Source: a gamma proteobacterium symbiont of Ctena orbiculata (GTDB taxonomy: Bacteria; Pseudomonadota; Gammaproteobacteria; Chromatiales; Chromatiaceae). Taken from it: 64,000 nucleotides of DNA. The stretch is from positions 26,210 to 90,209 of the forward strand of contig QBVD01000061.1 in NCBI GenBank assembly GCA_003058525.1, in the 5' to 3' direction. Positions 8,485-17,420 of the stretch are shown one piece after another (position 1 is the first letter of the stretch; each line of letters opens with the position of its first letter). The notes below the pieces were generated by a model. It searched no databases. It saw nothing but the letters and a program-made list of their open reading frames with translations, and had not been told where the DNA came from. A program made the position numbers and the translations under genes.

Positions 8485-10210
8485 CAATAACGAGGTATCT
8501 GAATCGAATAACAGTTATTCGGTTGCGATCACGGGTTCTGGTGGAAGTGGTGCGGTAACGGCTGGACGAATCGTCTTGGAGGCGGCCGCGCGCTGTGGTT
8601 ATCTGGGCTTGATGACACGATCGGCAGGACCGCAGATTCGCGGCGGTGAGTCTGCGGCAATGGTTCGCTTCAGTCCTGATCCCGTGGAATGCATGGGGAA
8701 TCACTTCGATCTCCTGGTTGCACTTGACTGGCTGAATATAGATCGTTTTGCCGATGAAATTCCGCTAACGGATAAAAGCCTGATTCTCTGTGATCCTGCC
8801 GCCGGGGATGTGCCTGCACAATTACGCAGTAACGGCGCTGAAATCAGGGAGGTTCCATTCAAGGTGTTTGCCTCCGGTTTGCCTGAGGGCCGTATCAATA
8901 TGGTTGCGTTGGGAGCGATGGCGATGGTCTGCGGTTTGCAGCTCGAAGCCTTGGAGGCCAGCGTCAAACAGATACTGCAGAGAAAGGGCGGGGAGGTGGT
9001 GGAATCCGCATTAAGGGCCTTGAGTCTTGGCTACAATCATGACCGGCGTCCTGTACAGGCGCCATTGCTGCCGGGTGATCGATACGACGTTTGGAGTATA
9101 ACCGGCAACCAGGCCTGTGGCGTCGGTGCCCTGCGCGGCGGGGTGAGGTTCGTTGCGGCCTATCCAATCACACCGGCCAGCGAGATGCTTGAGTGGTTGG
9201 CGCCGCGATTGGAAAAACTGGGTGGCTCGCTGTTACAGGCGGAGGATGAACTGGCCTCCATCAATATGATTATCGGCGCCTCGTTTGGTGGCGTGCCTTC
9301 TCTCACCGCCACCTCGGGTCCCGGTTTAAGCTTGATGGTCGAGGGCTTGGGCCTGGCGCTGGTCAGTGAGACCCCGGTGACGGTCGTCAATGTGATGAGA
9401 GGCGGACCATCGACCGGCATACCCACCAAGTCGGAACAGGCCGATCTCGATATCGCGCTCTATGGTCTGCATGGCGATGCGCCACATCTGGTATTTGCCC
9501 CTCTCTCCATCCGCGATTGTGTCTTCACTACCCAATGGGCTGTGCAACTGGCGGAACATCTGCAGACAATTTCCGTGGTGCTCTCAGATCAATCCCTGGG
9601 ACAGTCACAGGCGATTATCGAGACGCCTCCTGTGTCGGATATGCCCTGGCGGCGTGCGATAGAGGAAGCGCCCGATGCCGACTATATGCGCTATCGGGTT
9701 ACAGCGGACAGTATCTCCCCGATGACGCTTCCCGGCACTCCGGGGGGCATGTATACAGCCGATGGGCTGGAGCACAATGAGCGCGGTACACCTTCTAGCA
9801 TGGCCGTCGACCATCGAGAGCAACTCAACAAGCGCCTGAACAAGCTTGAGGAATTCGATTATGGCGATGATTGGGCGGAGGTCGAGGGGCAGGGGGACGC
9901 GTGTATTATCACTTGGGGATCGAGTACAGGTGTGGTCAAGGAGGCGAGAAACAAACTACGGCGGCAGAGCAGAGACATCAGGATCATTGCAATCCGTCTG
10001 CTTGCCCCTTTGCAGAAGCAGAAACTGAGCCGGGCCATAGGTGGGGCAGACAGAGTCCTTGTGGTTGAACAGAATCACAGTGGCCAGCTTTTTCGCTATC
10101 TGCGTGCCCAGGGTGTGTTACCCAAGCAAGCAGAGTCCCTGGCGCAACCGGGGCCCTTGCCTCTCCGTTCCGGGCGGATTATCAGGTCGCTTACTGCTAA
10201 GGATGCGTGA
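8477..10210 (+). CDS. korA: 2-oxoacid:ferredoxin oxidoreductase, fused gamma-alpha subunit (KorA type)
   Basis: The 577-residue subunit fuses an N-terminal gamma domain (about residues 10-190, GSGGSGAVTAGRIVLEAA...) to the alpha domain with the YPITPASEMLEWL signature near residue 232, then SGPGLSLMVEGLGLA and a C-terminal transketolase-like part. With KorB it decarboxylates a 2-oxoacid, most likely 2-oxoglutarate, to the acyl-CoA while reducing ferredoxin. The fused gamma-alpha plus short beta architecture is the two-subunit Kor form found in several aerobic and microaerophilic bacteria and in reductive TCA organisms. It overlaps the OmpA gene by 8 nt, and korB follows after 88 nt. Substrate is inferred. 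Confidence 0.9.
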   Translation: MNNNNEVSESNNSYSVAITGSGGSGAVTAGRIVLEAAARCGYLGLMTRSAGPQIRGGESAAMVRFSPDPVECMGNHFDLLVALDWLNIDRFADEIPLTDKSLILCDPAAGDVPAQLRSNGAEIREVPFKVFASGLPEGRINMVALGAMAMVCGLQLEALEASVKQILQRKGGEVVESALRALSLGYNHDRRPVQAPLLPGDRYDVWSITGNQACGVGALRGGVRFVAAYPITPASEMLEWLAPRLEKLGGSLLQAEDELASINMIIGASFGGVPSLTATSGPGLSLMVEGLGLALVSETPVTVVNVMRGGPSTGIPTKSEQADLDIALYGLHGDAPHLVFAPLSIRDCVFTTQWAVQLAEHLQTISVVLSDQSLGQSQAIIETPPVSDMPWRRAIEEAPDADYMRYRVTADSISPMTLPGTPGGMYTADGLEHNERGTPSSMAVDHREQLNKRLNKLEEFDYGDDWAEVEGQGDACIITWGSSTGVVKEARNKLRRQSRDIRIIAIRLLAPLQKQKLSRAIGGADRVLVVEQNHSGQLFRYLRAQGVLPKQAESLAQPGPLPLRSGRIIRSLTAKDA

Positions 10211-10298
10211 GTATGCAATGGGCTTGTGTGAATCTCGATTGGGAAGCTGAGGAATATACGGAGCTTCCTTTAATCTGTTGCTACGAGGAGTGCGGAAA

Positions 10299-11126
10299 AT
10301 GCCGGTACCAGCATTGAAGGCGAAGGACTACAAATCGGGCATTAAACCGGTATGGTGTCCTGGCTGCGGACATTTTGCCGTCTTGGCGGCCCTGACAAAG
10401 GCAATGGCCCATCTTGGGCTGGAAAAAGAGAGTGTGGCAGTTGTCTCGGGTATCGGCTGTTCCTCGCGACTGCCCGCCTATATAGACAGTTATGGCTTTC
10501 ATGGTATCCATGGCCGTGCGCTGGCGGCGGCCTCAGGACTCAAGGCGGCAAGACCCGACTTGACAGTTGTGGTTGCCGGGGGTGACGGAGATGGCTTCTC
10601 AATTGGCGGCAATCACTTTCTGCACGCCTGCCGGCGCAATATGGATATGACCTACATCGTGATGGATAACGAAGTCTATGGCATGACCAAAGGCCAGGCA
10701 TCCCCGACAACAAGACCGACATGGACCCAGAGTAAAATGACACCCCACGGTACAGGTATACCCCGTTTCAACCCGGCGGCCATCGCATTGGCGGCCGGGG
10801 CCGGGTTTATCGCCCGGGGATACTCGGGCGAGCCGGCGGAAATGACCCGACTGTTGGTCGAAGCGATCGAGTATCCCGGGTTTGCATTCGTCCAGGTATT
10901 GAGCGGTTGTGTGACCTTTCGTCCGGATCAACGGGGATGGAAAGAGGTCGTTCACCCCTTTATCAACGATGTGCCCACTGAAGACAGGATCAAGGCTGCG
11001 CAGATCATACAGGCGGACGAGGGCAAGGCGACAGGTATCATATACGCCTCTCCCTTTCCAGTCTGGCAACCTGAAAATAAGCAGGTTACAGAACTGGGTC
11101 TCTTAGAGGAGGAGTTTTGTATATGA
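10299..11126 (+). CDS. korB: 2-oxoacid:ferredoxin oxidoreductase, beta subunit (KorB type)
   Basis: This 275-residue thiamine-diphosphate-binding subunit has WCPGCGHFAVL near the N-terminus, GIGCSSRLPAY, the ThDP/Mg motif GDGDGFSIGGNH, and MDNEVYGMTKGQASPT, all typical of KorB/PorB. The ATG at 10299 is chosen because GAGGAG lies 8 nt upstream and gives the usual length; a TTG at 10278 would add seven residues. The stop overlaps the next gene's start (ATGA), so the ferritin-like protein is translationally coupled. Confidence 0.92.
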   Translation: MPVPALKAKDYKSGIKPVWCPGCGHFAVLAALTKAMAHLGLEKESVAVVSGIGCSSRLPAYIDSYGFHGIHGRALAAASGLKAARPDLTVVVAGGDGDGFSIGGNHFLHACRRNMDMTYIVMDNEVYGMTKGQASPTTRPTWTQSKMTPHGTGIPRFNPAAIALAAGAGFIARGYSGEPAEMTRLLVEAIEYPGFAFVQVLSGCVTFRPDQRGWKEVVHPFINDVPTEDRIKAAQIIQADEGKATGIIYASPFPVWQPENKQVTELGLLEEEFCI

Positions 11127-11644
11127 GTGATAATCCAGAGATAGTGATTGAAACAGTGGGAGAGTTTCTGGTGCATGCCCTTGAGCTGGAGGAGGCCTCC
11201 AGCGACCATTATGATGAGCTGGCGGACAGCATGGAGATACACAACAATCTTAAGGTTGCCGAGCTGTTCAGGAAGCTGGGAGACTATAGCCGACAGCACG
11301 CAAAAGAGGTGCATGAGCGTACTGCAGGCATCGAACTGCCGAAGATAACGCCGTGGGATTTCAAGTGGAAGTGCCCCTCTTCACCGGAATCGTTCTGTAT
11401 GGAAGAGGCGAGCTATATGATGACCATTACCCAGGCGATGGAGATCGCACTGTTCAACGAGACCCGTGGCAGGGATTTCTACCAGCAGGTTGCCGACAAC
11501 ACACCGAACGATGAGGTGCGAAGAATCGCATTGGAGATGGTCGAAGAGGAGGGCTGGCATGTGGAGATGCTGCGTGAGTGGCAAACCAGTCTGCAAGAGG
11601 AGCCACCGCTGGACGATCTTGATCCGCCCAATATGCCAGAATGA
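11123..11644 (+). CDS. Ferritin-like/rubrerythrin-family protein
   Basis: The 173-residue all-helical protein has two ferritin-like helix pairs with metal-ligand patterns: HALELEEASSDHYDELAD near the N-terminus and ALFNETRGRDFYQQVAD...EMVEEEGWHVEML in the second half. These ExxH-type motifs indicate a diiron site. No C-terminal rubredoxin CxxC pair is present; the two cysteines (KWKCP and SFCME) are isolated. It overlaps korB by ATGA and has AGGAGGAG before the start, so it is made together with the oxygen-sensitive oxidoreductase. A protective role against peroxide or oxygen, or in iron supply, is inferred. Confidence 0.82.
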   Translation: MSDNPEIVIETVGEFLVHALELEEASSDHYDELADSMEIHNNLKVAELFRKLGDYSRQHAKEVHERTAGIELPKITPWDFKWKCPSSPESFCMEEASYMMTITQAMEIALFNETRGRDFYQQVADNTPNDEVRRIALEMVEEEGWHVEMLREWQTSLQEEPPLDDLDPPNMPE

Positions 11645-11664
11645 GGTTTCACGCTCTGCCTAAA

Positions 11665-11686
11665 CAGATGTCACCGGTGATGTCTG
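11665..11686. repeat. 22-bp near-perfect palindrome after the kor operon
   Basis: A palindrome centred on TCACCGGTGA with outer arms CAGATG / TGTCTG (G:T-type mismatches only) lies about 20 nt after the ferritin-like gene. It could fold as an RNA hairpin, but no T-run follows, so it may be a processing hairpin or a protein-binding site. Confidence 0.4.
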
Positions 11687-11810
11687 CGATAACCGTACGA
11701 TACTAAGCTAAATCGGCTGCCAGTTATTTCTGTCGACGGGGCATATTAGAGGCCCAATCTGCAGCTGATGAATGGGCTGGTGAGTCCGTTTACCTGCCCA
11801 TCGTTGATGC

Positions 11811-12131
11811 TTAGCCGGCTTCCAAATGGGTGTCGCTGACTGATTTGCTCTCCCTCTCTATCTTTTGCTGCTCCTCTTGCTCCAACAACCTCAAAAGTTG
11901 GCCGAAGTAGTGGCTGAGATAGGTGGATGCGTTCAATGTGAACCATATGAATGTAAAGATCGCGGCGTAGACCTTCACTTCGAACATGGCACCATCTCTA
12001 TCCAGTTCCAAAAGCTTGGCGACATTTATCGGATCGATGAAGGTGAAAAAAATAATGGTGAGTAGACCTGCGATGATGGCGCTGGTCCAGAGATATCCTA
12101 TCAGGCACTTACATTTCAATAAACTGAGCAT
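11811..12131 (-). CDS. Small two-helix membrane protein, unknown
   Basis: The 106-residue protein has two hydrophobic segments (about residues 10-31 and 52-72) and a charged C-terminal tail (EQEEQQKIERESK). GGAGGA lies 6 nt before the ATG on the minus strand, supporting a real gene. It converges on the kor operon. No family is recognised. Confidence 0.62.
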   Translation of the reverse strand: MLSLLKCKCLIGYLWTSAIIAGLLTIIFFTFIDPINVAKLLELDRDGAMFEVKVYAAIFTFIWFTLNASTYLSHYFGQLLRLLEQEEQQKIERESKSVSDTHLEAG

Positions 12132-12428
12132 TCATATTCCTCCAGTTGGTCTTTCTATCTTCCCGGTGTTGCCAGGCTTATCGTTATAGTGTCTGTGCAA
12201 AGGTTAACAGGCAGACAGAGTGATATCACCATTTCTTAATCCAGGGAATCGGTGCCAGGTCTTTTTTACAACGCTTTAAGCATGCCTTAAGCATCATTCG
12301 CTAGTATTTTAACGATTATGCATGGTATGGGTGGAGGTCCGTAGTTGATCACTCGCTTCAATCTGTGGATGGTGATGCAATGGAAGGTTTTTTCAGAATC
12401 ATGCGATGACAAGGAGGATGTTATATAA

Positions 12429-12899
12429 ATGTTTAATTTTTTTGAAAAAAATCTGGAGAAAAGACTCCTTTGCAACCATCTGCTTTCGGTCGGATTGGAG
12501 TTGAGTGAGATTCCAACTGGTCTTGCCAGGCAACTCCTGCAGATAGTGCATCAACAGGTGACATCGGTATCGAGAAAATATAGACAGCCTGTCCATATCG
12601 TCTCTGAGAGCATTATCTGCTCCGCCGCCTGGGGTATCGCATATTGTCTGTTGGGTCCAAGCAAACTGCTTAACGTCTATCCTGAATTCAAGGACAGGAC
12701 GGAAGAGACTGAGATGGAGTTGTTACTGTTTCAGGGTGGCAACAGTTCAGAAAACAATATCTATCAACAGATATTTAGGCTTCTGCTTGATACACCACAC
12801 TGCCATCCTGAAGTGAAGGCTCTGTGCGAACAGACACGCTTGGCAACAGTAAAGAGTATTCCAGGTGTGTTTGACAACGGCTTCTTGTCGTTGCATTGA
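12429..12899 (+). CDS. Hypothetical protein, 156 residues
   Basis: No family is recognised. The ATG follows an AAGGAGG Shine-Dalgarno with about 11-nt spacing, which supports translation. The protein looks soluble and mostly helical, with four cysteines (including PHCHPE and LLCNHL) and no signal peptide. The 297-nt gap before it (12132-12428) shows no gene. Confidence 0.6.
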   Translation: MFNFFEKNLEKRLLCNHLLSVGLELSEIPTGLARQLLQIVHQQVTSVSRKYRQPVHIVSESIICSAAWGIAYCLLGPSKLLNVYPEFKDRTEETEMELLLFQGGNSSENNIYQQIFRLLLDTPHCHPEVKALCEQTRLATVKSIPGVFDNGFLSLH

Positions 12900-13058
12900 T
12901 AACTGAAACCAGTCAGCTATCAATGAGATTGTCTTGGCTGGATCGATCATCGCTTCAAGTATTTTGGTGCAGTGCTTCTCTTTCGATGGAGCGTATTGGT
13001 GCCAGGATGACAATCGGAGAGATCAGGGGTGCCGTCAGCATTGCCCAGAGGATTACTC

Positions 13059-13327
13059 TAGGGCCTGTTAACACTAATCCAATACACCCTGCTGGGGCTG
13101 TTTTTGTGCCCAGCAAGGCAGAATGAGCGTAGTGTAGCTATTCTACATGAGCGAATGATAACGCCGCTGGGGGCGAAAACAGCCCCAGCCCTTCGGGTTG
13201 TGCCTGAAAAAGCGCCACTCGGCGTTGCTCGTCGCTCATTTGGAATAACCAAACCTCTCTCCTCGCGCCTTGATTGGCGCTTTTTCAGACACAACAGGGC
13301 GCATTGGATTAGTGTTAACAGGCCCTA
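13059..13327. mobile_element. MITE copy 1 (269 bp, TA-flanked terminal inverted repeats)
   Basis: Ends are a perfect 25-bp inverted repeat, beginning TAGGGCCTGTTAACACTA (13059-13083) and its complement at 13303-13327. Inside are two long hairpins: CTGGGGCTGTTTT (13092-13104) pairs with 13176-13188, and CTGAAAAAGCGCCA (13204-13217) pairs with 13275-13288. No meaningful ORF is present. The TA at each outer edge fits the TA target duplication of IS630/Tc1-type transposases, so it is probably a non-autonomous derivative. Copies 2 and 3 (36964 and 49480) are in the opposite orientation. Confidence 0.88.
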
Positions 13328-13388
13328 AGACCGCGCCCTTAAAGAGGGATGCCAAGCGTTCCCGGCGACTGTGTAAAAAACCTCCAAT

Positions 13389-15878
13389 TCATGCTTTTCT
13401 CATAGTCACCAGAGGCGGGGTATTGAGCAGTGACCGGCTGGCCAGGGTACCCGCAATACCGACACATACCGCGCCTCCCAGCAGGGCGGTCACCCACATC
13501 GAAAAATTGAGTTCCCAGGGTAGATTGAATACCGCATTTGCCAGTGAATAACTGATCGCACTGGCCAATGCAGCTGATATCAGGCCGGCCAATCCACCGA
13601 GCAGAGCAAATTCCAGCAGGGTGGAGAGCAGCAGGATGCTACGTTTGACACCTAGTGTGCGTAATATGGCGGTTTCCTGTACCTTCAGTTCATGGCTTGC
13701 CTGAATGCCTGTGTAGAGTACGATCAGTCCGGCGGCAAGGGTAAACAGGAAAACCGACTCTACCGCCAGGGCTCCGCGATCCATGATGGTACGCACCTGC
13801 CTCATCAGTGCAGTGACGTCCAGTGCCGTGATACTGGGGAAACGATGGATCAGACTGTGCAGGACCTGCCTCTTTTCAACAGGCAGATAGAAGCTGGTGA
13901 TGTAGGTGGCCGGTTGTTGGACCAGTAACCCCGGTGTACCGATAACAAAGAAATTAACATTGAACGAGTCCCATTCCACCGAACGAAGGTTTTCTACGCG
14001 GCCCATAACACGGCTGCCGGCAACCTCGAACTCCAGCTCCGCGCCGAGGGGTATCCCCAGGGTCTCCGCCAATCCCAGCTCCACCGAGAACCAAGATTCA
14101 TTCTGCTGCGATTCCAACCACCAACGGCCAGAGACGATTTTATTGTCGCGCTGGGGCTGGGTTGCATGGCTTATGTTGAAATCCCTGGTTGCAAGCCGCT
14201 GAGCCCTGGGGTTGTCGTACTTGTCGCGACTGACCGGATCCCCATCAATACTGACCAGTCGGCCGCGGATCATGGGAAACAGTCCGTTCGTCATGATGCC
14301 GCCCTGGGCCAGCAGATCACGCACGGCTTCGACCTCATCGGGCTGGATATTGATCAGAAACTGGTTGGGGCTGTCGTCGGGAAGCGCGCCCTGCCAACTG
14401 GATAACAGATCGACCCTGACAATCGCCAGCAGCAATAACACTGTGAAACCCAAACCGAAACCGGTCAGCTGCATGGTGGTTGTGGCTGGATTGCGTGACA
14501 GGCTGGCCAGTCCATAGCGCCATGAACCGGCCGTAAGATGTCGTAACGGCGCCAGTACAAAGACCAGCAGGCGCGAAATCAAGAGCAGAATTGTCAGTCC
14601 GGCCAGGAGACCGGAAATCAGGCGCAAGGCCATCTCGTCATTGCCGATTTGCCATACCAGCAATATGCTCAATGAGAGCAGGGCGGCCATCAGAAAGAGC
14701 CTGTAGCTGATGGGTGGGGCGTCCAGGTGACGTCTGAACACGCGCAATGGAGGCACTTCGCCAAGGCGAATGATGGAGGGTAGAGAGAAACCGATCAGCA
14801 CCAGAATGCCGGTGATAAGGCCCGATACCAGGGGCCAGGCCGTTGGCGCCGGGATCTGGCTGGTGAACCAGTGACCGATCAGTCGAATAAGCAGGGTCTG
14901 CACGCCCAATCCGGTGATTACGCCGATGATGCTGGCGATCAGCCCGAGACTCAACAGTCGTAGAATGAATATCCGGGTGACTTGCCGGCGACTGGCGCCA
15001 AGGCATCTCAGCAGGGCACTGCTATCCGACTGCCGTTCCACAAAACGGCGGCTGGAGAGTGCTACGGCCACCATGCACAGCAGGATGGCGGTGGCAGCGG
15101 CAAGGCGCAGAAAGCGCCCCCCCTGGTCCAGAGCACTACGCAGTTCCGGCCGTGCCGTGCGGATATCCTCAACCTGCAGACCACCGATATTCTGATCTTC
15201 CACCCAATACCGGTAGTCGCTCATCTCAGAAGGGGGACCCGCTATCAGCAAGTAGTGCCTGACCCGGCTTGCGGGACCCAGCAAGCCGGTCTCCTCTATA
15301 TCGCCGATGGGGATCAGCAACCTGGGCGCCAATTGAAACAGATTGGCTGAACGGTCCGGTTCATAGACGATGATGCGACTGACCCTGAAACTGTGTTTCC
15401 CCACTTTGATCTCATCACCGATAGCGACGCCCAGCAGAGGCAGCAGGCGTTCCTCCAGCCAGGCCTCTCCCGAAGCCGGTACGGTATCGGCAGCACGGTC
15501 CGCTCCAGTCACGCTGTCACGCACCCGCATCTGTCCACGCAGTGGGTAGGTGTCGGAGACCCCTTTGACCTGGACCAGCTGGGTCGAGTCGCGATGCAGG
15601 ATGACACTGGGGAAGCTGAGGGTCTTAGCATGGGCGAGCTGTCTTCGTTCAGCTTCCTGAAGAAGAAACCCGGGCAGTGGCTGGTTGCTCTCGACCCTCA
15701 GATCGGCCGCCAGCACCTCGCTCGCCTGGCGTGCCATGGCACGTTCAATGCGGTCGGTAAAGAAACCCACCGAAGTTACCGAGGCCACGGCGATCACCAG
15801 CGCAATGGCCAATAACCTTAGCTCCCCGGCACGCCAATCCCGGCGCAGCAATCTCAATGCAAAACGGAGTGAGTTCAA
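13389..15878 (-). CDS. ybbP: ABC transporter permease, YbbP/FtsX family
   Basis: The 829-residue membrane protein has an N-terminal membrane segment (about residues 20-40) and a large periplasmic domain. A FtsX block of membrane helices lies in the middle (about 255-500), then a second periplasmic domain, and a last FtsX helix group is at the C-terminus (about 700-825). This duplicated-FtsX layout and length match E. coli YbbP (804 residues). It overlaps the ATPase gene upstream by 4 nt. Such MacB/LolCDE-like systems work on lipids or envelope proteins rather than classical import; the exact substrate is unknown. The location next to tesA is the same as in E. coli. Confidence 0.9.
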   Translation of the reverse strand: MNSLRFALRLLRRDWRAGELRLLAIALVIAVASVTSVGFFTDRIERAMARQASEVLAADLRVESNQPLPGFLLQEAERRQLAHAKTLSFPSVILHRDSTQLVQVKGVSDTYPLRGQMRVRDSVTGADRAADTVPASGEAWLEERLLPLLGVAIGDEIKVGKHSFRVSRIIVYEPDRSANLFQLAPRLLIPIGDIEETGLLGPASRVRHYLLIAGPPSEMSDYRYWVEDQNIGGLQVEDIRTARPELRSALDQGGRFLRLAAATAILLCMVAVALSSRRFVERQSDSSALLRCLGASRRQVTRIFILRLLSLGLIASIIGVITGLGVQTLLIRLIGHWFTSQIPAPTAWPLVSGLITGILVLIGFSLPSIIRLGEVPPLRVFRRHLDAPPISYRLFLMAALLSLSILLVWQIGNDEMALRLISGLLAGLTILLLISRLLVFVLAPLRHLTAGSWRYGLASLSRNPATTTMQLTGFGLGFTVLLLLAIVRVDLLSSWQGALPDDSPNQFLINIQPDEVEAVRDLLAQGGIMTNGLFPMIRGRLVSIDGDPVSRDKYDNPRAQRLATRDFNISHATQPQRDNKIVSGRWWLESQQNESWFSVELGLAETLGIPLGAELEFEVAGSRVMGRVENLRSVEWDSFNVNFFVIGTPGLLVQQPATYITSFYLPVEKRQVLHSLIHRFPSITALDVTALMRQVRTIMDRGALAVESVFLFTLAAGLIVLYTGIQASHELKVQETAILRTLGVKRSILLLSTLLEFALLGGLAGLISAALASAISYSLANAVFNLPWELNFSMWVTALLGGAVCVGIAGTLASRSLLNTPPLVTMRKA

Positions 15879-16567
15879 GCTTCGCTCTCCAACATGCCGT
15901 CGCGGAGATAGAGGCGACGATCGCAGCGACCGGCCAGCATCTCGTCGTGGGTGACCAGAATCAGTACGGTTTGGCTCTGCTCCTGCAGTTTGAACAGCAG
16001 ATCGGCCACCCGTTCTCCGGTGTGGGCATCCAGGTTGGCTGTCGGTTCGTCCGCAAACAGAATCCTGGGGTTCGGGGCAAATGCGCGTGCCAATGCCACT
16101 CGCTGTTGTTCACCTCCCGAAAGTTGGGAAGGGTAGTGGTGCAGGCGCTGTGCCAGTCCGGCTTGTGACAGGGCGGCCTTGGCCGCCTGTTCGGGATCCT
16201 GATGTCCCGCCAGTTCGAGGGGTAACATGACATTCTCCAGGGCAGTCATGCCGGAGAGCAGTTGGAATGACTGGAAAACAAAGCCCACCTTGCCGGCACG
16301 CAGCGCGGCACGACCATCCTCATCCAATCCGCTCAAGGGAGTGTCGAACAGTCTGACCTCACCGGAGGAGGCCTGGTCCAAACCGGCCAGCAATCCCAGC
16401 AGCGTGGATTTACCCGAGCCCGAGGCGCCGAGGATCGCCACTGCCTCGCCGGGTGACACTTCCAGGTCGATCCGCTGCAGGATATCTATCCGGCCTGCAG
16501 CTGTCTCGACGAACTTCACCAGGCCACTTGCGGTCACAGGGTGTTGATTGGATGATGGTTGCAACAT
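15875..16567 (-). CDS. ybbA: ABC transporter ATP-binding protein, YbbA family
   Basis: The 230-residue ATPase has Walker A GASGSGKST, a Q-loop (FVFQSFQLL), the LSGGEQQRVALARA signature, Walker B ILFADEPT and an H-loop (LVTHD). It energises the YbbP permease, with which it overlaps. The frame is open further upstream to 16819, but those 84 codons are antisense to tesA and look non-coding. The start MLQPSSNQHP at 16567 fits the family. The start codon shares bases with the divergent tesA start (CATG). Confidence 0.93.
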   Translation of the reverse strand: MLQPSSNQHPVTASGLVKFVETAAGRIDILQRIDLEVSPGEAVAILGASGSGKSTLLGLLAGLDQASSGEVRLFDTPLSGLDEDGRAALRAGKVGFVFQSFQLLSGMTALENVMLPLELAGHQDPEQAAKAALSQAGLAQRLHHYPSQLSGGEQQRVALARAFAPNPRILFADEPTANLDAHTGERVADLLFKLQEQSQTVLILVTHDEMLAGRCDRRLYLRDGMLESEA

Positions 16568-17207
16568 GAAAAAGATCCTACTGCTGTTATTAATTTTCTC
16601 TCTGACATGGCCAGTGGTGCTGAGTGCGGCGATGCCCAAAATATTGGTTGTCGGTGACAGCTTGAGTGCCGGGTATGGTGTCACCACCGAGCGGCGATGG
16701 GTGACACTCCTGACAATGCGTCTTGAGAAGCATTGTGACTCCTTCAGCGTAGTCAATGCCAGTATCAGCGGTGACACGAGCAAGGGTGGGCTAAGCCGAC
16801 TTCCGGCACTTCTGACCAATCACCGGCCCGATATCGTCGTTATCGAACTTGGCGGGAATGACGGTTTGCGTGGTATCGCCATCAAAACCATGCGGCACAA
16901 TCTGCAACAGATGGTGCGTCTAGCCAAACAGACCAATGCTTCAGTGCTACTATTGGGTGTCCGCTTGCCGGCGAACTATGGCGAGGATTTCGTCAATGCC
17001 TTCCACCAAGTCTATTATGATGTCGCCGAAGCGGAATCAGTTCCCCTGGTGCCCTTCTTTTTGCAGGATGTGGCCCTGGATAAACAGCTCATGCAAGCCG
17101 ATGGCGTTCATCCCAATGACCAGGCCCAGCCCGTTCTGTTGGACAATGTTTGGCCAGAGCTACGCTCGATAATTATCGATAGAGGCCTGGTGGTCGGTTG
17201 TAATTGA
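16566..17207 (+). CDS. tesA: Arylesterase/thioesterase I, periplasmic SGNH hydrolase (TesA)
   Basis: The 213-residue protein has a signal peptide (MKKILLLLLIFSLTWPVVLSAA) and the SGNH blocks GDSLSAGYG (block I, Ser nucleophile), GGND (block III) and DGVHPN (block V Asp/His). The family hydrolyses acyl-CoA thioesters, esters and lysophospholipids in the periplasm. The start at 16566 gives a normal signal peptide; an in-frame ATG at 16548 would add MDDGCN and is less likely. It is divergent from ybbA with overlapping start codons. Confidence 0.93.
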   Translation: MKKILLLLLIFSLTWPVVLSAAMPKILVVGDSLSAGYGVTTERRWVTLLTMRLEKHCDSFSVVNASISGDTSKGGLSRLPALLTNHRPDIVVIELGGNDGLRGIAIKTMRHNLQQMVRLAKQTNASVLLLGVRLPANYGEDFVNAFHQVYYDVAEAESVPLVPFFLQDVALDKQLMQADGVHPNDQAQPVLLDNVWPELRSIIIDRGLVVGCN

Positions 17208-17248
17208 CAAATAATGGGATTCAAGCTTTTATGGCCCGGAATTATGGG

Positions 17249-17254
17249 TATAAT
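17249..17254 (+). promoter_or_regulatory. Putative -10 element of the SRP RNA promoter
   Basis: A perfect TATAAT lies 12 nt before the first base of the predicted 4.5S RNA. The -35 region around 17226-17231 is poor. Confidence 0.5.
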
Positions 17255-17266
17255 CCCCAGCTCTTA

Positions 17267-17380
17267 TGGCGGTAGGTATCGGTCCCCCCGCAACGAGAAG
17301 CTGTGAACCCCGTCAGGCCCGGAAGGGAGCAGCGGCAGCAGTGGCATCGTGTGCCGGGGTGTGGCTGGTACTTCCCGCCA
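17267..17380 (+). ncRNA. ffs: 4.5S signal recognition particle RNA
   Basis: The 114-nt segment folds end to end: TGGCGG at the 5' end pairs with CCCGCCA at the 3' end. It carries the conserved apical domain: GTCAGGCCCGGAAGGGAGCA, which contains the GGAA tetraloop and the Ffh-binding symmetric and asymmetric loops, and the opposite strand GTGTGCCGGGGTG. This is the small bacterial SRP RNA that works with Ffh in co-translational membrane targeting. A TATAAT box lies just upstream. Confidence 0.95.
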
Positions 17381-17420
17381 CCATCAACAGGACCGAATAG
17401 AGAGCGTCCCGCTCGAGCAT

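Noticed and set aside
13104..13328. Open frames inside MITE copy 1 (and similar in copies 2 and 3)
   Set aside because: They are made from the inverted repeats themselves, and differ between copies; no transposase-like sequence.
16568..16819. Upstream extension of the ybbA frame by 84 codons
   Set aside because: It is antisense to tesA, has non-native composition and lies before a family-typical start.
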